Below, one piece after another: positions 18,927 to 27,883 of a stretch of 39,100 bases of DNA. The stretch covers positions 1 through 39,100 of the forward strand of contig CACEHK010000009.1 of NCBI GenBank assembly GCA_902559305.1, in the 5' to 3' direction. The notes under the pieces are model-generated. The model was not told the DNA's origin. It worked only from the letters and a program-made list of their open reading frames with translations, and ran no database searches. Each line of letters opens with the position of its first letter. Position 1 is the stretch's first letter. This DNA comes from an uncultured Pelagibacteraceae bacterium. GTDB taxonomy: Bacteria; Pseudomonadota; Alphaproteobacteria; Pelagibacterales; Pelagibacteraceae. A program made the position numbers and the translations under genes.

Positions 18927-19590
18927 AGCACATATATTAGTTGTGGATGATGATAACAGAATTAGAGATTTGGTTAAGGAATATTTAAATGAAAATAATT
19001 ATTTAGTAACAACTGCTAATACTGCAGAAGATGCTCAGGAAAAAGTTAATATTATTAAATTTGATTTAATCGTCTTGGATATAATGATGCCTGGTAAAAG
19101 TGGCTTGGAATTTACAAATGAAAATAAAAATAAATTATATACACCAATTATCTTACTTACTGCCAAAGGAGAAACAGAAGAAAAAATTCATGGTCTAGAA
19201 ATTGGTGCTGATGATTATTTGTCAAAACCATTTGAACCTAAAGAACTAGTATTAAGAATTAAAAATATTTTAAATAAAACAAAAATAAAAAATATTAAAA
19301 GATTAATTGAATTTGGGAATGTAAAAATTGATCTTAGTAAACATATAATATTAAAAGATAAAAAAGAATTTAAGATTAATGCAACAGAAAAAACAATACT
19401 AGAATTAATGATTAATTCTCCAGGAAAACATTTTTCAAGAAATGAGATAGGGAAAATTATTAACTTAGATAAAGAAAGGTCAATTGATGTAATTATTACA
19501 AGATTAAGAAAAAAAATTGAAGAAGATCCAAAAAATCCAAAATATTTACAAACTTTAAGAGGTGAAGGTTATGTTTTATGGATTGAGTAA
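18913..19590 (+). CDS. ompR: OmpR/PhoB-family response regulator
   Basis: Two-domain response regulator of 225 residues. The receiver has the acidic pair D12/D13, phosphoacceptor D56 in VLDIMMPGKSG, T83 (LLTAKG) and K105 (YLSKPFEP). The C-terminal winged helix (about 130-225) has FKINATEKTILELM, SRNEIG and the recognition helix RSIDVIITRLRKKIEEDP, followed by the YLQTLRGEGYVL hairpin. It overlaps the histidine kinase gene, so the two form a cognate pair. By position and kinase type this corresponds to the EnvZ/OmpR-type osmo/envelope system of alphaproteobacteria; the symbol is by similarity. Confidence 0.88.
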   Translation: MKKFEAHILVVDDDNRIRDLVKEYLNENNYLVTTANTAEDAQEKVNIIKFDLIVLDIMMPGKSGLEFTNENKNKLYTPIILLTAKGETEEKIHGLEIGADDYLSKPFEPKELVLRIKNILNKTKIKNIKRLIEFGNVKIDLSKHIILKDKKEFKINATEKTILELMINSPGKHFSRNEIGKIINLDKERSIDVIITRLRKKIEEDPKNPKYLQTLRGEGYVLWIE

Positions 19591-20890
19591 ATTTTTAAAA
19601 AAAATACTTCCTAAGCAATTATTCTACAGAAGTTTAATAATTGTAGCTGCACCTATAATTATTATGCAACTTACAATTTCAATAGTTTTTTTTGATAGCT
19701 TATGGATTAAAACTAATAAAGGAATGACCAAGGCGCTGGTAAATGAAATTAGTACTTTTGTTGAAGCTTATAATAATGAAAAATATGATAAACAAGAAAT
19801 TACTAACCTTTTCTCCCTTTATCAAAATTTAAATATAGAATTTATTCAAGATGAAAAGTTTATATATGATTTTGATGAAAGATGGTTTAGTCCAATCGAT
19901 AGAACACTCAGGAGAGAGTTAAAGACAAGATTTGGCTCTGATGAATTTTGGTTTAATACAACAAGCTATCAAGAATTAATAGATTTAAGAATTAAGCATC
20001 ATTCGGGATATTTTAAGTTTTTAGTACCCAGAGACAGAGTTACTAGTTCTTCTGCGAGAATATTTGCGTTGTGGATAACTGTTCCTGCAATACTTGTTGT
20101 TTTTATTGCTATATTGTTTTTGAAAAATCAAACACGACCAATTACTAAATTAGCCGAAGCATCTGAAAGATTTGGAAGAGGAGAAAATGTAGAAGAATAT
20201 AGACCTTCTGGAGCATTAGAAATTAGAAAAGCAGGACTAGAATTTGATAGAATGAGAAAAAGAATCTTAAGACATTTAAATCAAAGATCTGAAATGTTAT
20301 CTGGAATTAGCCACGATTTAAGAACTCCCTTAACAAGAATAAAACTACAATTGGCCCTTATAAAAGATAAAGAAATAACAAAAAAACTTTCAAGTGATGT
20401 TGATGAAATGGAAAAAATGCTAAATGAATATTTACAATTTTCTAAATCTAGCTTTACAGAAAAAAGTGAAAATTTTAATTTGACAGAACTATTTGAAGAA
20501 ATTGTAGAAAAGTATGAAAATAAAAATATTACAGTTAGTCAGGACAAAGAGGTTTATTTTAATGGAAGAAAAAATTTGATTAAAAGATGCCTGCATAACC
20601 TTATCGATAACGCAACAAATTATGGAAAAAAAATTAGGATTCAGCAGCAAAAATTAAAAAGAAATATATTAATTTTTGTTGAAGATGACGGCCCAGGAAT
20701 ATTGGAAAGTGAATATGAAAATGTATTAAAACCCTTCTATAAGATCGATAAAAGTAGAAATCAAACCAAATCAAGTGTTGGCCTTGGACTTTCTATTGCT
20801 TCGGATATAATCAGATCACACGGGGGAGACATTGAACTTGGAAAATCAGAATTAGGTGGTTTAAAAATTAAGATCGTTTTACCCGTTTAG
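19571..20890 (+). CDS. envZ: EnvZ-type sensor histidine kinase
   Basis: Membrane sensor kinase partnered with the regulator just upstream. I prefer ATG at 19571 (439 residues) over GTG at 19562; both overlap the regulator stop, and GAGG lies shortly before the ATG. Transmembrane helices at about 21-43 and 164-185 enclose a periplasmic sensor of about 120 residues. Then HAMP (RPITKLAEASERFGRG), the phosphoacceptor H248 in SGISHDLRTPLTRIK, and an HATPase domain with NLIDNATNYG, DDGPGI and VGLGLSIASDIIRSHGGD. This complete set argues for an active kinase. The 3' end overlaps the convergent ubiK by 23 nt. Confidence 0.88.
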   Translation: MFYGLSKFLKKILPKQLFYRSLIIVAAPIIIMQLTISIVFFDSLWIKTNKGMTKALVNEISTFVEAYNNEKYDKQEITNLFSLYQNLNIEFIQDEKFIYDFDERWFSPIDRTLRRELKTRFGSDEFWFNTTSYQELIDLRIKHHSGYFKFLVPRDRVTSSSARIFALWITVPAILVVFIAILFLKNQTRPITKLAEASERFGRGENVEEYRPSGALEIRKAGLEFDRMRKRILRHLNQRSEMLSGISHDLRTPLTRIKLQLALIKDKEITKKLSSDVDEMEKMLNEYLQFSKSSFTEKSENFNLTELFEEIVEKYENKNITVSQDKEVYFNGRKNLIKRCLHNLIDNATNYGKKIRIQQQKLKRNILIFVEDDGPGILESEYENVLKPFYKIDKSRNQTKSSVGLGLSIASDIIRSHGGDIELGKSELGGLKIKIVLPV

Positions 20891-21122
20891 TTTTTTTCTT
20901 CCTGTGTGATTTTTCTAAAATATCGACTTTTTTTTCTAAATTTTCTAATCTTTTATTTAAAATATCAGTTTCCTCTTTGCTTGTTAGCTTCATTTTAAAT
21001 ACTATTTCATCCCTTTTCGACTTTAATATATTTAAAATTTCATTACTCAAATCCTTATAATTTAAAAGACCCTGTTCAAAAAGTTTAGCAAATTTATCAA
21101 TAACAAATCTAGATTTAGACAT
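20868..21122 (-). CDS. ubiK: UbiK-family ubiquinone accessory factor (formerly YqiC/BMFP)
   Basis: Small protein of 84 residues resembling UbiK, which helps UbiJ and the hydroxylases make ubiquinone under oxygen. An N-terminal amphipathic helical part (FVIDKFAKLFEQGLLNYKDL) is followed by a coiled coil with heptad-like Leu/Ile spacing (NKRLENLEKKVDILEK) and a basic tail KKKTKRVKRS. MKLTSKEETDILNKRLE matches the family's 'DLVTREEF' region in layout. Divergent from lgt with 37 bp between; ubiK beside lgt is a frequent alphaproteobacterial pairing and supports the call. Confidence 0.78.
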   Translation of the reverse strand: MSKSRFVIDKFAKLFEQGLLNYKDLSNEILNILKSKRDEIVFKMKLTSKEETDILNKRLENLEKKVDILEKSHRKKKTKRVKRS

Positions 21123-21159
21123 ATATTTAATTAATAATTTAAAATATTATATTTACAAT

Positions 21160-21930
21160 ATGTTTATCAATAATTTTGATCCGGTTGCATTTAATTTATT
21201 TACTCTGGAAATAAGATGGTACTCTTTAGCCTATATTTTGGGAATTTTATTATCTTGGCTATATTGTAAAAAATTTTTAATAAAAGATCAAAAAAATTTA
21301 GAATTATTTGATGACTTAATTTCATATATTATAATTGGTATTATTATTGGTGGTAGGTTAGGTTATATTATTTTCTATAATTTAGATTATTTCTCAAAAA
21401 ATATTTTAGAAATTTTAATGATCTGGAAAGGCGGTATGTCATTTCATGGTGGTTTAGCTGGCGTAATATTTGCTACATACTTTTTTAGTAAAAAAAATAA
21501 TATCAATCATTTTTATTTTCTCGATTTAATTTCTATATCAGCCCCAATAGGAATTTTTTTGGGAAGAATTGCTAACTTTATTAACTCAGAACTTTATGGA
21601 AAAGAGACTAGTTTGTTTTGGTCGGTAAAATTTGAAAAAGTAGATAATATTTTTAGACATCCTTCTCAAATTTATGAGGCAATTTTTGAAGGTATAATTT
21701 TATTTTTAATATTAAATTTTATTTTTAAAAAATATCTTTACAGGTCTCCTGGCGTTATCTCTGCTTTGTTTTTAATATTTTATTCTATATTTAGGTTTAT
21801 TATTGAGTTTACCAGAGAGCCAGATATTCAAATTGGATATCTAGTATTTAATTTAACAATGGGACAAATTTTAAGCTTTTTATTTTTAACTATTGGATTA
21901 ATTCTATTTTACAAAAAAAATGATAATTAA
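21160..21930 (+). CDS. lgt: Prolipoprotein diacylglyceryl transferase
   Basis: Inner-membrane enzyme that transfers diacylglycerol from phosphatidylglycerol to the lipobox cysteine of prolipoproteins. It has 256 residues and about seven hydrophobic helices. Signature segments are present: RWYSLAYILG, GGRLGYIIFYNL, WKGGMSFHGGLAG and the Lgt signature GRIANFINSELYGKET, plus RHPSQIYEA and REPD near the C-terminus. First gene of a run with midA and pgeF; overlaps midA by 11 nt. pgsA at 16962 makes the precursor of its lipid donor. Confidence 0.95.
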   Translation: MFINNFDPVAFNLFTLEIRWYSLAYILGILLSWLYCKKFLIKDQKNLELFDDLISYIIIGIIIGGRLGYIIFYNLDYFSKNILEILMIWKGGMSFHGGLAGVIFATYFFSKKNNINHFYFLDLISISAPIGIFLGRIANFINSELYGKETSLFWSVKFEKVDNIFRHPSQIYEAIFEGIILFLILNFIFKKYLYRSPGVISALFLIFYSIFRFIIEFTREPDIQIGYLVFNLTMGQILSFLFLTIGLILFYKKNDN

Positions 21931-22969
21931 GAAAAATTTTATCCCTTTAGATGAATTTATAAATAAAGCTTTATATAACCCTAAAAATGGATTCTATATG
22001 AAGAAAAATCCTTTTGGGAAAAATGGTGATTACATAACATCTCCGAATATTTCCATACTTTTTTCTGAAATGGTATCAGTTTGGATCGTGGCATTTTGGT
22101 ATTATTTAAAATGTCCAAAAAAAATTAATGTAGTTGAACTTGGATCGGGAAATGGGCAAATGATTCATGACATGATAAATTCATTAAAAAATTTTCCTAA
22201 ATTTTTTAAAAGCTGTAAATTTTATATACATGAAAAAAGTCCATTTTTAATTAAAATCCAAAAAAAAAAATTACAAAAATTTAATATAAAGTGGATAAAA
22301 AATTTTAAGGGGTTAAAAAAAGAGCAAAATATATTTATTGCTAATGAATTTTTTGATGCACTTCCAATTAAACAATTTTTTAAGATTAAAAATAAATGGA
22401 AAGAAAGAGTTGTTGAGACTAAAAAAAATGAAAAAAAATTTCATTATATTAATTGCAATATAAAAAAAATTGAAAAAAAAGTTGGATTTAAGTTATCAAA
22501 AAATCAAAATATTATTGAATACTCACCACTATGTTATGAATATCTTAAAGACATATCAAAAAATCTAACTAATAATAAAGGTGGTCTGCTTATTATTGAT
22601 TATGGATATTTAGAAAAGTCTATGCAAAATACTTTGATGTCCATAAAAAATCACAATTTGATTGATATATTTAAAAAGTTTGGAGATTCAGATATTACAT
22701 TTAAGCTTAATTTTAAAATTTTAGAAAAAATGATTAATAAATTAAATTTAAAATCTCAAGGAATAACTACTCAAAGAAATTTTTTAATGGCTCTTGGAAT
22801 AGAAAAAAGAGCTGAAATTATATCTAGAAATCTACCTTTTTCAAAAAAAGCTGATATTTATTATCGATTAAAAAGATTAATTGGCAAAAATGAAATGGGT
22901 GATTTATTTAAAGTAATGTTTGTTACAAACAATAAAATTAAATTTAAAGTGGGATTTAATCTTGATTAA
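21920..22969 (+). CDS. SAM-dependent methyltransferase, NDUFAF7/MidA family
   Basis: Protein of 349 residues of the DUF185 family. The mitochondrial member NDUFAF7 symmetrically dimethylates an arginine of NDUFS2 during complex I assembly; bacterial members may do the same on NuoD/NuoCD, which is inference here. Marks: PLDEFINKALYNPKNGFY, GDYITSPNIS (36-45), SAM motif I VVELGSGNGQMIHD (71-84), IANEFFDALPIKQF (near 135), EYSPLCYEYL and GGLLIIDYGY. Overlaps lgt by 11 nt and pgeF by 8 nt. Strongly Lys/Asn/Ile-rich. Confidence 0.87.
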   Translation: MIIKKNFIPLDEFINKALYNPKNGFYMKKNPFGKNGDYITSPNISILFSEMVSVWIVAFWYYLKCPKKINVVELGSGNGQMIHDMINSLKNFPKFFKSCKFYIHEKSPFLIKIQKKKLQKFNIKWIKNFKGLKKEQNIFIANEFFDALPIKQFFKIKNKWKERVVETKKNEKKFHYINCNIKKIEKKVGFKLSKNQNIIEYSPLCYEYLKDISKNLTNNKGGLLIIDYGYLEKSMQNTLMSIKNHNLIDIFKKFGDSDITFKLNFKILEKMINKLNLKSQGITTQRNFLMALGIEKRAEIISRNLPFSKKADIYYRLKRLIGKNEMGDLFKVMFVTNNKIKFKVGFNLD

Positions 22970-23711
22970 ATCAAAAAAACTTAAAAAATTTCAAAAAATA
23001 AATCATGGGTTTTTTAACAGTTTAGGTGGAACTTCATCTGGAATTTATAAAAGCTTAAATTGTGGAATTGGATCCCAAGATTATAAGAAAAACGTATTGC
23101 AAAATTTAAAAATTGTATCAAATAAAATTGGTACTAAAAAAAAAATTATTTTATTACGGCAAATCCATAGTAATAAAATATATTCACTAGATAAATTTAC
23201 AAAAAAAAAATTAACGGGTGATGGTGTTATAACAGGTACAAAAGGTATAGCTTTAGGAATTTTAACTGCTGATTGTGCGCCTGTTCTATTTTATGATTAT
23301 AAAAAAAATATTATTGGAGCATTACATGCGGGATGGAGGGGGTCTTACAAAAAAATTATAAAAAAAATGATTAAATCTTTTCAAATTAAGGGAAGTAAAT
23401 TAAATAGCATTTTTGCAGTAATTGGTCCTTGTATCTCACAAGATAGTTATGAAGTAAAAAATGACTTTAAAAGTCTATTTATAAAACAAGATAAGAAAAA
23501 CAAGATTCACTTCAAAATTATTAAAAGTAAATTTTTTTTTGATTTGAGGGGCTATATATATGCACAATTAAGAAGTTCTGGTATTAAAAATATCGATATA
23601 ATAAAAAAAGATACATTTGATCAAAAAAATAATTTTTTTAGCGCTAGAAGATCTTTAAAAAAAAAAATAAACGATTATGGTAGAAATATTTCAATAATTA
23701 TGATTAAATAG
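22962..23711 (+). CDS. pgeF: Peptidoglycan editing factor / multicopper-oxidase-like PgeF (YfiH/LACC1 family)
   Basis: Family members act as purine nucleoside phosphorylase/adenosine deaminase-like zinc enzymes and, in enterobacteria, remove misincorporated amino acids from peptidoglycan precursors. I choose TTG at 22962, which overlaps the previous stop and has GGGA about 8 nt upstream, giving 249 residues; TTG at 22920 is an alternative. Zinc/catalytic motifs: LRQIHSNKIY, TADCAPVLFYD (C105), LHAGWRGSYKKI (H122) and VIGPCISQDSYEV. The family is normally found behind lgt and midA in alphaproteobacteria. Confidence 0.88.
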   Translation: MIKSKKLKKFQKINHGFFNSLGGTSSGIYKSLNCGIGSQDYKKNVLQNLKIVSNKIGTKKKIILLRQIHSNKIYSLDKFTKKKLTGDGVITGTKGIALGILTADCAPVLFYDYKKNIIGALHAGWRGSYKKIIKKMIKSFQIKGSKLNSIFAVIGPCISQDSYEVKNDFKSLFIKQDKKNKIHFKIIKSKFFFDLRGYIYAQLRSSGIKNIDIIKKDTFDQKNNFFSARRSLKKKINDYGRNISIIMIK

Positions 23712-23723
23712 ATCATCTCACAA

Positions 23724-24656
23724 ATGAAGCTTCTTACAGGAAATAGTAATAAAAATCTTAGTCAGAAAATATCAAAATTTTTAAAAACAAAGTTAGTTCA
23801 TTCTAGCATTAGAAAATTTTCTGATGGAGAGATTTATATAGAAATTAAAGAAAATATAAGAGGTAATAGTATTTTTCTAATTCAATCTGTAAGCTCACCT
23901 GCAAATGATAATCTAATGGAACTTTTGTTATGTATTGATGCTTTAAAAAGATCTTCAGCTAAAAATATTACTGCCGTAATACCTTATTTTGGTTATGCAA
24001 GACAAGATAGAAAGGTGTCACCAAGAACGTCTATATCAGCAAAACTTGTTTCAAATTTAATTACTAAAGCTGGGGCAGACAGAGTTGTTACTGTAGACCT
24101 ACACGCAGGTCAAATTCAAGGATTTTTTGATATTCCTGTTGATAACCTATTTGCAACTCCAATATTTGCAAGACATGTAAAAAAAAAAATAAAAGGAAAA
24201 AATTTAATTTGTGTTTCTCCTGATGTTGGTGGAGTTGAGAGAACTAGAGCTCTTGCAAGAAAATTGGATATTGGAATAGCTATAATTGACAAGAGAAGAC
24301 CGGCACCAGGAAAGTCTCAAGTTATGAATGTAATAGGTAATGTTAAAAATAAAACATGCATAATAATTGATGACATTATCGATTCAGGTGGAACTATTGT
24401 TAATGCTGCACAAGCTCTAATTAATAGAGGCGCAAGAGAAGTTCATGTATATATAACTCATGGAGTTTTAAGTGGAGAGGCAGTTGAAAAAATTAGAAAG
24501 TCTAGAATTAAGAAATTAGTTATAACAGATACTATCGACAATTATGACAAGATTAAAAAAGCTAAAAACATTGAGGTATTGTCAATTTGTAATTTATTAG
24601 GAGAGGCAATTAAACGTATATCAAATTCAACCTCTGTATCAGATTTATTCAAATAA
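23724..24656 (+). CDS. prs: Ribose-phosphate pyrophosphokinase (PRPP synthetase)
   Basis: Makes PRPP from ribose 5-phosphate and ATP for nucleotide, histidine and tryptophan synthesis. Normal length at 310 residues, class I. Visible: [16 protein letters not shown] (substrate loop), [11 protein letters not shown] (ATP loop), [13 protein letters not shown] with the metal-binding His, [14 protein letters not shown] and the PRPP loop [13 protein letters not shown] (about 210-222). ATG at 23724 is 12 nt after pgeF. Supplies the same pathways as carAB. Confidence 0.95.
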   Translation: MKLLTGNSNKNLSQKISKFLKTKLVHSSIRKFSDGEIYIEIKENIRGNSIFLIQSVSSPANDNLMELLLCIDALKRSSAKNITAVIPYFGYARQDRKVSPRTSISAKLVSNLITKAGADRVVTVDLHAGQIQGFFDIPVDNLFATPIFARHVKKKIKGKNLICVSPDVGGVERTRALARKLDIGIAIIDKRRPAPGKSQVMNVIGNVKNKTCIIIDDIIDSGGTIVNAAQALINRGAREVHVYITHGVLSGEAVEKIRKSRIKKLVITDTIDNYDKIKKAKNIEVLSICNLLGEAIKRISNSTSVSDLFK

Positions 24657-24677
24657 ATTACTTGTAAATTTTATAAT
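24648..24677 (+). promoter_or_regulatory. Predicted promoter of the rplY-pth-ychF unit
   Basis: A perfect -10, TATAAT (24672-24677), lies in the 44-bp gap behind prs; TTCAAA (24648-24653), 18 bp upstream and overlapping the prs end, is the best -35. Transcription would start near 24684, about 17 nt before the rplY ATG. No terminator hairpin is seen after prs, so read-through from prs is also likely. Confidence 0.5.
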
Positions 24678-24700
24678 CATAAGTTAAAAACCGTCACTTT

Positions 24701-25450
24701 ATGAATTCATTAGAAGCATCAATTAGAAATACTAAATCTAAAGGTGAAGTTAATTCTTTGCGTCAAAAGGGTGAGGTTCCAGGAATTATTTATGGAGGAT
24801 CCGAAGAAAATCAAAAAGTTTCCTTATCAAAAAAACAAATTAAATATTTGATTGAACAAGAAAACTTTTTATCAAACATTATTAGTATAAACATTGACGG
24901 AAATTCTATAAAAGTTTTACCAAGAGAAATTAGTTACGATACTTTAACAGATGATCCAATACATGTAGATTTTTTAAGAATTGTAAAAGGTGCAAAAATA
25001 ATAATAGAAATTCCTGTTAAATTTATTAATAACGAAAAATCACCTGGTTTAAAAAGAGGTGGTGTCTTGAATATTGTTAGAAGAAAAATAGAATTGAAAT
25101 GTGCAACTGAAAATGTTCCAAATGAGTTAGTTGTTGACCTTGAAGGTTTAGAAATAGGAACTAGTATAAAAATTTCCTCAATTTCTTTGCCAGATAATGT
25201 AAAACCAACAATTCAAGGTAGAGATTTTGTAGTTGCAACAGTTGCTGCACCAACAGTTTTCAAAGAACCTGAAAAACCTGCTGAAGAAGCAGCTACTGAA
25301 GGAGCAGAGGGAGCGGAAGCAGGAGCTGAGGGAGCAGAAGGTGCTACAGCAGAAGCAGCAACAAAAGAAGGTGGAGATAAAACGCCAGATGGAGAGAAAG
25401 GTAAAGAAGATCAAAAAAAAGATCCGAAAGCTCCAGCCGAAAAAAAATAA
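24701..25450 (+). CDS. rplY: 50S ribosomal protein L25, long TL5/CTC form with Ala/Gly/Glu tail
   Basis: Binds 5S rRNA. It has 249 residues: N-terminal L25 domain (about 1-95; SLRQKGEVPGIIYGG, PIHVDFLRI) and the C-terminal beta domain of the TL5/CTC type (about 96-185; GVLNIVRRKIELKC, DLEGLEIGTSIKISSI). From about residue 186 the protein changes to a low-complexity tail of Ala, Glu, Gly, Lys and Asp (units such as EGAEGAE), about 64 residues and probably disordered. The tail codons are GC-richer than the surroundings. Alphaproteobacterial L25 often has such a tail. Stands before pth, as in many bacteria. Confidence 0.93.
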   Translation: MNSLEASIRNTKSKGEVNSLRQKGEVPGIIYGGSEENQKVSLSKKQIKYLIEQENFLSNIISINIDGNSIKVLPREISYDTLTDDPIHVDFLRIVKGAKIIIEIPVKFINNEKSPGLKRGGVLNIVRRKIELKCATENVPNELVVDLEGLEIGTSIKISSISLPDNVKPTIQGRDFVVATVAAPTVFKEPEKPAEEAATEGAEGAEAGAEGAEGATAEAATKEGGDKTPDGEKGKEDQKKDPKAPAEKK

Positions 25451-25489
25451 ACTACCAAAAGTGAATATTTCAAAAATTTAAATTAAATT

Positions 25490-26050
25490 ATGATTTTGCT
25501 TGTAGGGTTAGGCAACCCAACTCCTGATAGTAATGACAATAGGCATAATGTGGGTTTCAAAATAATCGATGCAGTAAACCAAAAATTTGGTCTGTCAAAA
25601 CAAAAACCAAAATTTAAAGGTTTGTTAACGACTGGCACTATTTCTAATAAAAAAGTTTATGCAATTAAACCTTTAACATTTATGAATAATTCAGGAATTT
25701 GTATTAGAGAACTAATTGAATATTTTAAAATAGATACAGATAATATAATTGTTTTTCATGATGACCTGGATGTAGATTTTTCAAAGATTAAGACAAAATT
25801 TGGTGGATCAAGCGCAGGACATAACGGAATTGAGTCTATTGATAAATTTATAGGAAAAGATTATTCAAGAGTAAGAATTGGAATTGGAAAACCAGAAAAA
25901 AAAATGTCTGTTTCTGATTTTGTTTTAACAAATTTTACTGAAGAAGAAAAAGTTGATTTAGAGAATGTTATTAAAAATATTATTGAGTCTATACCTATTT
26001 TAATTGATAAAAAATTAGATTTATTTTCTAGTACAGTAAACAATAAATAA
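25490..26050 (+). CDS. pth: Peptidyl-tRNA hydrolase
   Basis: Frees tRNA from prematurely released peptidyl-tRNA. Normal size at 186 residues. Catalytic H19 in NRHNVGF, GLGNP at 6-10, the FMNNSG loop, the aspartate in VFHDDLDVDFSKIKTK, and GGSSAGHNGIESID are all present. The stretch between GNP and RHN, usually G-x-x-Y-x-x-T, reads TPDSNDN here, so the common Gly and Tyr are replaced. The stop at 26048-26050 abuts the ychF ATG, a conserved L25-Pth-YchF order. Confidence 0.94.
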   Translation: MILLVGLGNPTPDSNDNRHNVGFKIIDAVNQKFGLSKQKPKFKGLLTTGTISNKKVYAIKPLTFMNNSGICIRELIEYFKIDTDNIIVFHDDLDVDFSKIKTKFGGSSAGHNGIESIDKFIGKDYSRVRIGIGKPEKKMSVSDFVLTNFTEEEKVDLENVIKNIIESIPILIDKKLDLFSSTVNNK

Positions 26051-27124
26051 ATGGGATTTAAATGTGGCATAGTCGGATTGCCAAATGTTGGAAAGTCTAC
26101 TTTATTTAATGCTCTAACAAATTCAAGTAAAGCTCAAGCGGAAAACTTTCCTTTTTGTACTATTGATCCCAACATCGGAGTAGTTCCTGTTCCTGATGAT
26201 AGGTTGGACAAATTGGTATCAATTTCTAATTCAAAAAAAAAAATTAATACAACAATTTCATTTGTAGATATTGCTGGACTTGTAAAAGGTGCCTCCAAAG
26301 GAGAGGGTTTGGGAAATAAATTTTTATCACATATTAGAGAAGTAGACGCAATAATTCATATGATTAGATGTTTCGACTCAGATGATATTCAAAATGTTAA
26401 TAAAGATGTCAATCCTATAAGAGATTTAGAAATTATTGAAATGGAGATGAAACTAGCCGATTTGGACTCTATAGAAAAAAGGTTAGATAAAAAAAATAAA
26501 AAAAATTTAACAATTAATGAGTTAAAAATATTAGAGACTGCTCTAGACTATATTAATAATAATAAAAATATCGATTTACTTAATCAGAAGTATTCTAAGA
26601 GAGAATTACATCAAACAAGTTTATTATCTACCAAACCTAGATTGTATGTTTGCAATGTTGATGAAAAAAGTATTTCTGATGGGAATAACTATACTAAGTC
26701 ATTTATAAGTAAATTTGGTGAAAAAAATACAATATTAATTTCTGCTGATATAGAAAATCAAATTAATCAATTAGAAAATGAGGAAAAAATAAACTATATG
26801 AAAGTGATTGGCTTAAAAGAAACAGGTTTAAACAATCTTATTAAAAAAGGTTATAATCTTCTTGAACTAGAAACTTTTTTTACATCTGGTCCAGAGGAGT
26901 CAAGGGCTTGGACAATTCCTAAAAATTGTTTAGCCCCTAATGCAGCAGGAATTATTCATACTGATTTTGAGAAAGGTTTTATAAGAGCTGAAACTATAGA
27001 TTACGAAGAATTTGTAAAAAATAATGGATGGCTTAATTCAAAAAATAATGGAAAAATGAGATTAGAAGGAAAAGATTATATAGTAAAAGATGGCGATATT
27101 TTAAACTTTAGATTCAATACGTGA
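26051..27124 (+). CDS. ychF: Ribosome-binding ATPase YchF (Obg family)
   Basis: P-loop NTPase with a preference for ATP, associated with ribosomes and the oxidative stress response. Its 357 residues are just under the usual 363. G1 loop GLPNVGKSTLFNAL (9-22), FPFCTIDPN switch region, FVDIAGLVKGASKGEGLGNKF as G3, a coiled-coil insertion rich in Lys/Asn, and the TGS domain with FFTSGPEESRAWTI and GIIHTDFEKGFIRAE. The start follows the pth stop without a gap. The final 24 nt overlap the convergent petC. Confidence 0.95.
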   Translation: MGFKCGIVGLPNVGKSTLFNALTNSSKAQAENFPFCTIDPNIGVVPVPDDRLDKLVSISNSKKKINTTISFVDIAGLVKGASKGEGLGNKFLSHIREVDAIIHMIRCFDSDDIQNVNKDVNPIRDLEIIEMEMKLADLDSIEKRLDKKNKKNLTINELKILETALDYINNNKNIDLLNQKYSKRELHQTSLLSTKPRLYVCNVDEKSISDGNNYTKSFISKFGEKNTILISADIENQINQLENEEKINYMKVIGLKETGLNNLIKKGYNLLELETFFTSGPEESRAWTIPKNCLAPNAAGIIHTDFEKGFIRAETIDYEEFVKNNGWLNSKNNGKMRLEGKDYIVKDGDILNFRFNT

Positions 27125-27883
27125 CCATAGTTTTTTCATACTAAAGTAAACTAAAACTGTAATTATCAGCAAATAAACTATCGCTCTAAATCCCATTTTG
27201 TGTCTTGCCTCTAAATGCGGTTCAGCAGCCCAAGCTAAAAAAGTCACTACATCTCGAGTCATTTGTTCCTGCGTTGGTTCAGTTCCATCAGAATATGTAA
27301 CTATTCCGTCAGATAGAGGATTGGACATTTTAATTTTATTACCTGCCATAAATTTGTTGTAATAAACTCCATCATCTAAAGACATTCCGACTGGGGCTTC
27401 TTCATAACCTAATAACAAAGAATAAATATAATCTGCACCTCCTTTTCTCGCTTTTACTAAAACTGACATGTCTGGTGGATATGCTCCACCGTTAGCGGCA
27501 GTTGCCGCTTGTTCATTTGGATAAGGTCCAACAAAATTATCAGAAAGTCTTCCGGGTCTTGTAAACATTTCTCCTTCACTGTTAGGCCCATCATTAACCT
27601 CAAATTGTGAGGCTATAATTTTTGCTTGTTCTTTTGAAAATTCAGGTCCACCCTTTTCATAGAGGTTTCTATAACTCAAATATTTCATTGAATGACATGC
27701 GGCACAAACTTCTGAGTATACTTGATATCCTCTTTGAAGAGATGCTCTGTCAAATTTTCCAAAAAAACCTTTAAAACTCCAACCTGGACTGAGCAAATCA
27801 TGTGACCTCTCAGCTGCTATCAAATTAAAACTAAAAATTATAAAAAATGATTGAAAAATTAAGATTTTTAAAAATTTTCTCAT
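27101..27883 (-). CDS. petC: Ubiquinol-cytochrome c reductase, cytochrome c1
   Basis: Haem c subunit of the bc1 complex, passing electrons from the Rieske protein to soluble cytochrome c. It has 260 residues. N-terminal signal sequence with a hydrophobic core (ILIFQSFFIIFSFNLIAA), the haem site CAACH (C60, C63, H64), a methionine region near residue 185-195 that would give the axial ligand, and one C-terminal anchor helix (AIVYLLIITVLVYFSM) ending in basic residues. ATG overlaps the petB stop by 1 nt. Last gene of petA-petB-petC; its end overlaps ychF. Confidence 0.94.
   Translation of the reverse strand: MRKFLKILIFQSFFIIFSFNLIAAERSHDLLSPGWSFKGFFGKFDRASLQRGYQVYSEVCAACHSMKYLSYRNLYEKGGPEFSKEQAKIIASQFEVNDGPNSEGEMFTRPGRLSDNFVGPYPNEQAATAANGGAYPPDMSVLVKARKGGADYIYSLLLGYEEAPVGMSLDDGVYYNKFMAGNKIKMSNPLSDGIVTYSDGTEPTQEQMTRDVVTFLAWAAEPHLEARHKMGFRAIVYLLIITVLVYFSMKKLWSRIESKV

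Noticed and set aside
25178..25481. Long open frames on both strands over the L25 tail, one Cys/Phe/Ser-rich, one Gln/Lys-rich
   Set aside because: They arise from the repetitive GC-richer tail codons read in other frames; the L25 frame has clear domain matches and the others resemble nothing.
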